A stretch of 64,000 nucleotides of DNA from Gnetum montanum (lineage: Eukaryota > Streptophyta > Gnetopsida > Gnetales > Gnetaceae). The stretch is taken from NCBI GenBank assembly GCA_015680685.1, contig MNCI01002708.1:93921-157920 (forward strand), given 5' to 3'. The translations under genes and the position numbers were made by a program. The notes under the pieces were generated by a model. The model was not told where the DNA came from. It was given only the letters and a program-made list of their open reading frames with translations, and did no database searches. This document shows, piece after piece, positions 58,420 to 64,000 of the stretch. How positions within the stretch are numbered: position 1 is the stretch's first letter; each line of letters starts with the position of its first letter.

Positions 58420-61250
58420 ATGCTCCTTCCATCAAAGGCGGCCCGAAACGGCTTTGGCTGGATAACAGCAACAACGTATCTGTGCACTTGCTTCTCCTTC
58501 TTTTGTGTCTGTGCATCACTAAAAACAACAGATGATGCAGCAGCAGCATGTGCCAAAAGGTAACGTCCTCTTGTGTAACTGCAACTTCATCTGAGAAGAA
58601 GAGTTTTATCAGTGGCCTAACACTTAATTCTTTTAACAGATACGATTATATCATAGTGGGCGGAGGGACGGCCGGCTGCGCCTTAGCGGCGACACTTTCA
58701 GCAGACCGAGCCGTGCTCGTTATCGAGCGCGGAGGGTCCCCGTACGCGGTACCGGATATCATGCATTTATCAGGTTTCTGGAAGCTTATGTCCGGCTCCG
58801 ACAGACCACAGTGGCCGGCGCAGACGGTGGTCACGGAGGACGGAGTGGTACTCCAGCGAGCCCGCGTCCTGGGCGGGGGTTCAGCCATTAACGCCGGATT
58901 TTACAGCCGTGCCGAGCACGATTTCGTGGCTCGAATCATGGGACTGGATCAGGATTTGGTTGAGCAATCGTACGAGTGGGTGGAAGAGCGCCTCCTGGTT
59001 TCTGTGCCGCCGAAGCTGAAGCGCTGGTCCCTTGTTTTCCGGGATGGTCTCCTGCAGTCGGGCGTGCTGCCGTTTCTTGGTTTCAGTTTGGATCATCCTT
59101 CTCAAGGAGGGACTAAGATCTCTGCCTCCACTTTCGATGATTCTGGCCTCCGCCACTCTGCCGCGGATCTTCTTGCCGACGCTGAGCCCCGCAATATTGT
59201 GGTTCTGCTCAACTCCACCGTCTCCAGAATTCTCCTGCGTCGTTACTCCCACAACGGTACGTGGTTAGTTTGGAACTTTGGATTCTGATCTGCAATCACC
59301 TCTGAAATTCATCACTGTTTCGAATTTCCTTGGTTCTGTAATACGGCAGATGTGGGAGGCATTACCGTATTGCTCATAAAAAAGTAGGGGTAATAATTCT
59401 TTTATAAGGAAGTCACTCATAAATAAAATAGGTAACAGGTTCGTTCTATTTCAGTGAACAATGTTGAGTTCCCGATAAAAAAATTCTGTAAAAGTAATTC
59501 TGAAACTAGGGTAATCCGACAAATTAAATAGGTCTCCAGCATCAACAAACCTCTGACACATTAAATGGGTCTCCAGTCTCAACTAACCTTCACACAAAAC
59601 TCAGTTACTTTTCAAAGTAAAGAAACAATATTCCAATACAAAATTTCAATGCTTTGAATGCATAGAGTAAGCTTATAGAATTTAGAAGCGTCACGTAATT
59701 GGACACTCCATGAGATGCGTAAGCTAGATGAGGAATTTGATGCAATTCTATGGAAGTTTGGATAATCTTCAAGGTCTTCATCGATTGCGTTTGTTAATCG
59801 TTTCATGCACATATTTCTTGGATTCATTTATTGACCTATAGCATGCATAATCTGTTACGCACCAACCCAAGGAACAGTGGTGGAGTTCCAACGACAAATG
59901 TTACCAAGTTGGAAAACCAAATTCCATCTCAAACTCGGCTTCGTTTACGCAGGCAAATCCTTGAAAGCAGTGGGAGTGGAGTTGGTTGATAGCCAAGGAA
60001 CGACCCACCGAGCTTTCTTAGACGAATCAATGGCTGAACAATCAGAATCAGGAGTAATATTGTCAGCAGGCGCAATGGGGAGCCCGCAGCTGCTGATGCT
60101 GAGCGGAATCGGACCCAAAAACCATCTCAACAGTTTCAACATCACATGCCTACTCCATCTGCCATGGGTGGGTCAAGAAATCCAGGACAATCCAAGCGCA
60201 TATTTCGGAGTAGAATCGCCGCTGCCGCTGGAATTATCAAGCATACAGGTTGTGGGAATTCTCAACTCCTCATTTGCCTACATCGAAGCCAGTAGCTCTA
60301 CTCAGACCCAGAACAGCTCTTCTTCCGCAGTAAAATATGTCGGCGGCATTGTGCAAAAACTTTCGCGGCCGTTGTCGCGCGGAACCCTGCGTCTGCGCAG
60401 CAGGGATGCCACGCAGAATCCTTCAGTGCGATACAATTACTATTCGCATCCCAGCGACATTCGTAGGTGAGATCACCATAAAAATGCAGTCCGCTGTCTT
60501 CAAAATTGGGTTATTTTGGAACGATTCATTTAGTTTTGGAACTCAAAACAACTCAAAACCAGCGCCACTTTAATTTTAATACATCTCTTCTGAATTTTAA
60601 TCGTGTTGATCGTATATCTTAACAAAAAGTAACAGATGCGGAGATTTTATCTTATTGTTTTAAGAAATATGGTTGAATTATGAGGTGATGGTGGAATAAA
60701 CTGCTTTCGTAATTTTAAACTCTCGACCTTGTGCAGCTGTGCGAGGGCTGCCAGAGTCATGGCCCGCATTGCAGAATCCGCGGCTCTTGCAAAGTTTAAG
60801 TTCAAGGGTGAAAGCCGTCTTAGATTCAGTGGCACTGCAATCCCGGCAAGCTCTGCAGATGAATCGGAAATGGTGGAATTTTGTAGGCGCACATTGGCAA
60901 CCATATGGCATTTTCATGGCGGATGCGAGCCTGGAAAAGTTGTCGATCGCGAGAATTATGTTGTGCTGGGGACAAGCAATTTGAGAATTGCAGATGGATC
61001 GCTGTTCCGCCACAGTCCCGGCACAAATCCACAGGCCACCACTATGATGCTCGGCAGGTGTGATCACATTTTGATTGTGTTAAAAATTTCTTTAATTCAA
61101 TTGTGATACTATTCTTCTTCCTCTACGATTTTTATCATGAATAATGAATTATGATCAAATCTGATCCAGTAATAATGATTTCTTGTCTGTGACAGATACA
61201 TGGGTCTCAAGATACGCCGGGAGCGCTCTGGATCCGCAAAAATTGTGTGA
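58420..61250 (+). CDS. HOTHEAD-like GMC oxidoreductase (FAD-dependent), 5 exons, apparently intact
   Basis: Exons 58420-58559, 58640-59256, 59953-60466, 60737-61057, 61196-61250 (all GT/AG) total 1647 bp, or 548 residues, with no stop. Residues about 14-33 are hydrophobic, fitting a secretory signal, as in HOTHEAD and mandelonitrile-lyase-like proteins. The FAD motif is YDYIIVGGGTAGCALA at 48-63. GMC signature 1 is around residues 120-143 (RARVLGGGSAINAGFYSRA) and signature 2 at 290-306 (SAGAMGSPQLLMLSGIG). The C-terminal catalytic pair is His484 (TIWHFHGGC) and Asn521 (SPGTNPQATTMMLGR). Length and ending fit the family. The product probably acts on an alcohol in the cell wall or secretory path, such as cuticle omega-hydroxy fatty acids (family inference). 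Exon 2 is markedly GC- and CpG-rich. Confidence 0.9.
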
Positions 61251-62027
61251 CCAAACTTTTCTTCTTCAATTATTGAAATGGTCAGGAACGTGTTCTACCG
61301 TTAATAAGTTGCATGATTTAGTCCGCCTGTTAATATCACCCATGAATGGGTCTTATCCTTCCAACCTTATCGTTTCATATGGAGAGTAATCCAATTTGTG
61401 GAAGCTTCAGGTGATTGTGAATATGTTTGGGTATGGGACCGGTTTGTAGTCGGGACATGATAGAGAAAATTTAAATATATATATATTTTTAAATTAAATA
61501 TCATATATCATAAAAGACATGGTAGAATATAGAACAAGGACAATGTAAATTCAAAATATTGTTAATGCTTAAAAATTGAGTCTCATTTGTTATAAAATAA
61601 TTTAGCATTAACATATATATATATATATATATAATGTTACAAAATTATCTATCTTTTTTCAAATCACAAAAGAGTTTTTTTGCCAAAGCTTAGAAGTTGA
61701 CACATTGTTCAAATCCTAATTTTTAGCCTATTTTCTCTCCTTACTTAACTTTCTCTATCATTAACTATTACAACATCATCATCTTTTGGATTAACATCCC
61801 AACTAGAGGTGATTCCCTAAATTTTATTTTCTTTGTTCCAATTTAATCATGCTATGAATAGACACTAATTTTTCAGCTCTTTTTGGAGTAAGACTATTTC
61901 TTTTTATACATTGAATGAAAGAATATGATCACATATAACCGTTTAACATATTCTAAGAAACTTGTTCTTACATCAAAATCATCACAAGGTTGTTGCATTT
62001 TTATCTCTATGTTTTGAAGAATATCAC
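61251..62027. other. 3' flank of the GMC gene, AT-rich, with a microsatellite
   Basis: Probable 3' UTR to about 61400. An (AT)11 run is at 61612-61633 and a shorter one near 61477-61490. No coding sequence was recognised. Confidence 0.6.
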
Positions 62028-63450
62028 TTAATATTTAATGCATATGCAACCATATGCAATTGGGGTATTTATAGCATTCCATCTTTTTAGAATCAATGGA
62101 GGTAACTGAACACTATAAAAAACAAGAGAGCTATCCATTTCTAGAACACTTTTAAAAATTTTTGTTAATACATTTTTATAAATTACATAAATTTCTCTTA
62201 ATGCAGGTGTATTTGTATCAACATAACAAATGAAATCAACAACACGTTGCAACATGCCAACAATCCTCCTACAATATAACAAATCTTTATTTTTAATAAG
62301 ATATAAAAATGAAAAAAATAAAAAATAAAGAATTATATTTTAAATAAATTATTTCTTACTTTACTTGTTTCCATCACTCATCTAATAAAATCTTTTTTCT
62401 AACATTTTTTCCCATGTTTGTGTTGGCTTCCTCCCAACTCCTCCATTTATTGGTTATAACCATTGTTTGTAATTATTCTTGTATCTCTTGCATTCTCTTC
62501 AACATTATGAAATATGAAGCATACCTGTTTTACAAAATTTATAATTAGTTTAGCATTAATAAATTAAACCTCTTAAAAATACACAATATAGATTTTCTGA
62601 TTCTATTACCTTGTTTCTGTAGGATTTTTGAAAGTCTTATTTTTGCTACATTCTCTTAATAAGGAATTTGAATAATGATGATTGCAAATGAAAATTTGTA
62701 TGTCTCTTGCATCTATAATAAGATTTTTTACCTAATCAATTTTACCAATACCACGAAGTGTATTATTTAGAGAATGAACACAATAAGGAGTCCAAAATAT
62801 ATTTGGATAAATCATTTCTATTATTTTTCCTACATGCCTACAAAAAAGAGCCAAATCTGTTATGATTTGAATAATGTTGCTTGAACCAATAGCTGCAATT
62901 ATTGTCTCTAATAATTTGGCTTGAAAATTAGCATCTTTTATATGATTGAAGTAGTGCGTAGTTTTATTAAAAAATGGTCCAAGTTGACAACTAATTATAA
63001 TATTAATTAATGGATGTTGACAAATATTAGTCCATCCATCCATTATAACAGAACAACCACTTTGTTGCCAAAATTGCTTCCATTCCTCCAATTTTTTCAT
63101 GCTAAGTTCATACCTTTCATCAAGAAGATCATTTCGAATCTTACTTCAATTGGAGGGATATAAGAAGGACCTACCATATAAAAATATTAATTTTACTAAT
63201 AATAAATATATTAAAAATGATAATTTAAATTTTAAAAATAGTACTTGCTTCAATGGAACAACGAAATGCTTCTTTGAATGAAGGAGTACGTACAAGTTTG
63301 AATGGTAATCCATTTGCATAGAACATTTTTGCAATATTGATATCAGTTTTTATTTTTTTTCGTGACTTGAAAATTTATTTTTGTTTGTTTAACTACTTTT
63401 CTTTTTGCTAGTTGTACAACATCCTTTGTCCTATTCTTGTTTCCCCCTAT
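62028..63450 (-). pseudogene. hAT-superfamily transposase (DUF659-type), broken
   Basis: In the minus sense, about 63450-63390 encodes a basic lysine-rich start. Then follow MFYANGLPFKLVRTPSFKEA and FRCSIEAS (63330-63245), an AT-rich gap that may be an intron, and GPSYIPP followed after a frameshift by a LLDERYELSMKKLEEWKQFW stretch. The best block is 63100-62732 with GCSVIMDGWTN, the DUF659 hallmark, and ITDLALFCRHVGKIIEMIYP. A later piece at 62282-62060 includes LPPLILKRWNAINTPI, like the region before the hAT dimerisation domain. Frame changes exclude a working protein. Terminal inverted repeats were not identified. Confidence 0.8.
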
Positions 63451-63609
63451 TCAAACACTTCTAGTAATACTCTTTATCATAGTCCTTATTTGGAAGTAGT
63501 CATACATAGCTTTTTGAATATCATGAACGGAAATTTACATACAATAACACCTATTCCTAATTTATTTTCTAAGGTTTGAAAGAAATGATGATGTATTCAT
63601 GTACCACTT

Positions 63610-64000
63610 TGATGAGTCATGTTTTGCAAGGATGTGATATCAAATATTCGATATCAGGGCTGTGATGTCGGGTATTTGATATCGGGGCACACCCTCTAAT
63701 GTCAGGCTTCTGATATCATCTCTTCTATGCTACCCTATAAATACCACACTTGGGTGCACGGTCGGGATATAGGTTATTGATAGATTTTAGATAGCTTTTT
63801 CATAGCTTTGTGATTTCAAGTTTTGTTGTTTCCTAGTGCATGCTCACAATGTGATGCTAGTGATTGTATGACATCCTTATTTAACTGTGATATACTTGGA
63901 TGCGTCACATGATTGGCAATAAAGATTGAGATTAATTTCATCATTGCAGCATCCACTTAGATTTATTCTTGCTTTTAATTATTTAATTGTTTACTATTTT
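63610..64000 (+). repeat. LTR K, 5' part, cut by window end
   Basis: Starts TGATGAGTCATG. U3 (63610-63730) carries GATATC-type motifs (GATATCAAATATTCGATATC, TTTGATATCGGGG), then the TATA box TATAAATA at 63736-63743. The sequence before it has no polypurine tract, so it is a 5' or solo LTR. Confidence 0.7.

Noticed and set aside
58881-59252. 123-codon minus-strand ORF in the GMC gene
   Set aside because: It is antisense to exon 2, whose sense translation has clear GMC motifs.

Overview
This window is nuclear DNA from a land plant with a large, repeat-rich genome. A gymnosperm is my best guess, because most of the sequence is very old, nested Ty3/Gypsy LTR retrotransposons with few genes and long introns; this is inference and nothing in the window names the species. 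No rRNA, CRISPR, plasmid or bacterial feature was seen.

Layout. Positions 1-10353 hold a minus-strand Gypsy element (E0) that runs off the left edge. A complete but gag-only element, E1 (1471-7228, target duplication ATCCC), is inserted in it, and E0 itself lies in an older LTR (J, ending 10353). Positions 10354-13950 are gene-free with SINE-like and other diverged repeats. Positions 13951-51238 are one solo LTR (I, duplication CTAGT) inflated to 37 kb. It contains solo LTR F (14152-15132, ATTAT) and element G (minus, 15190-50534, ATAAT). G was entered by H (only its 5' half survives, 43040-46589) and by A (plus, 17153-39526, ATGGT). A was entered by B (minus, 22424-32162, GAGCC). Each nesting level is supported by a perfect 5-bp duplication except E0, H and J. 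Positions 51244-58400 hold an acyl-CoA oxidase 4 (ACX4-like) pseudogene, 52598-55627, and repeated promoter-like DNA. An apparently intact five-exon HOTHEAD-like GMC oxidoreductase gene lies at 58420-61250. A broken hAT transposase (62028-63450, minus) and the start of another LTR (K, 63610) complete the window.

The Gypsy families J, E, A, G, H/F, I and K share LTR ends (TGATG...CATCA) and similar U5 sequence. Where internal flanks are visible they also share a tRNA-Asp-type primer site and an unusual GTGGGGGTA-like polypurine tract. They differ sharply in the first 75-220 bp of the LTR, where each family carries its own set of short palindromes or tandem repeats upstream of a shared TATA box.

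The most interesting find concerns A and G. Both carry a large accessory ORF downstream of integrase, preceded by a likely internal TATA promoter and a short intron ending right before the ATG. The palindrome in front of that internal promoter matches the element's own LTR palindrome and not that of the other family. This suggests a paired, self-specific control system, perhaps analogous to sequence-specific anti-silencing proteins of some plant DNA transposons. All retroelement ORFs are riddled with stops that mostly look like C-to-T decay, so the copies here are fossils and the proposal needs younger copies to test it.
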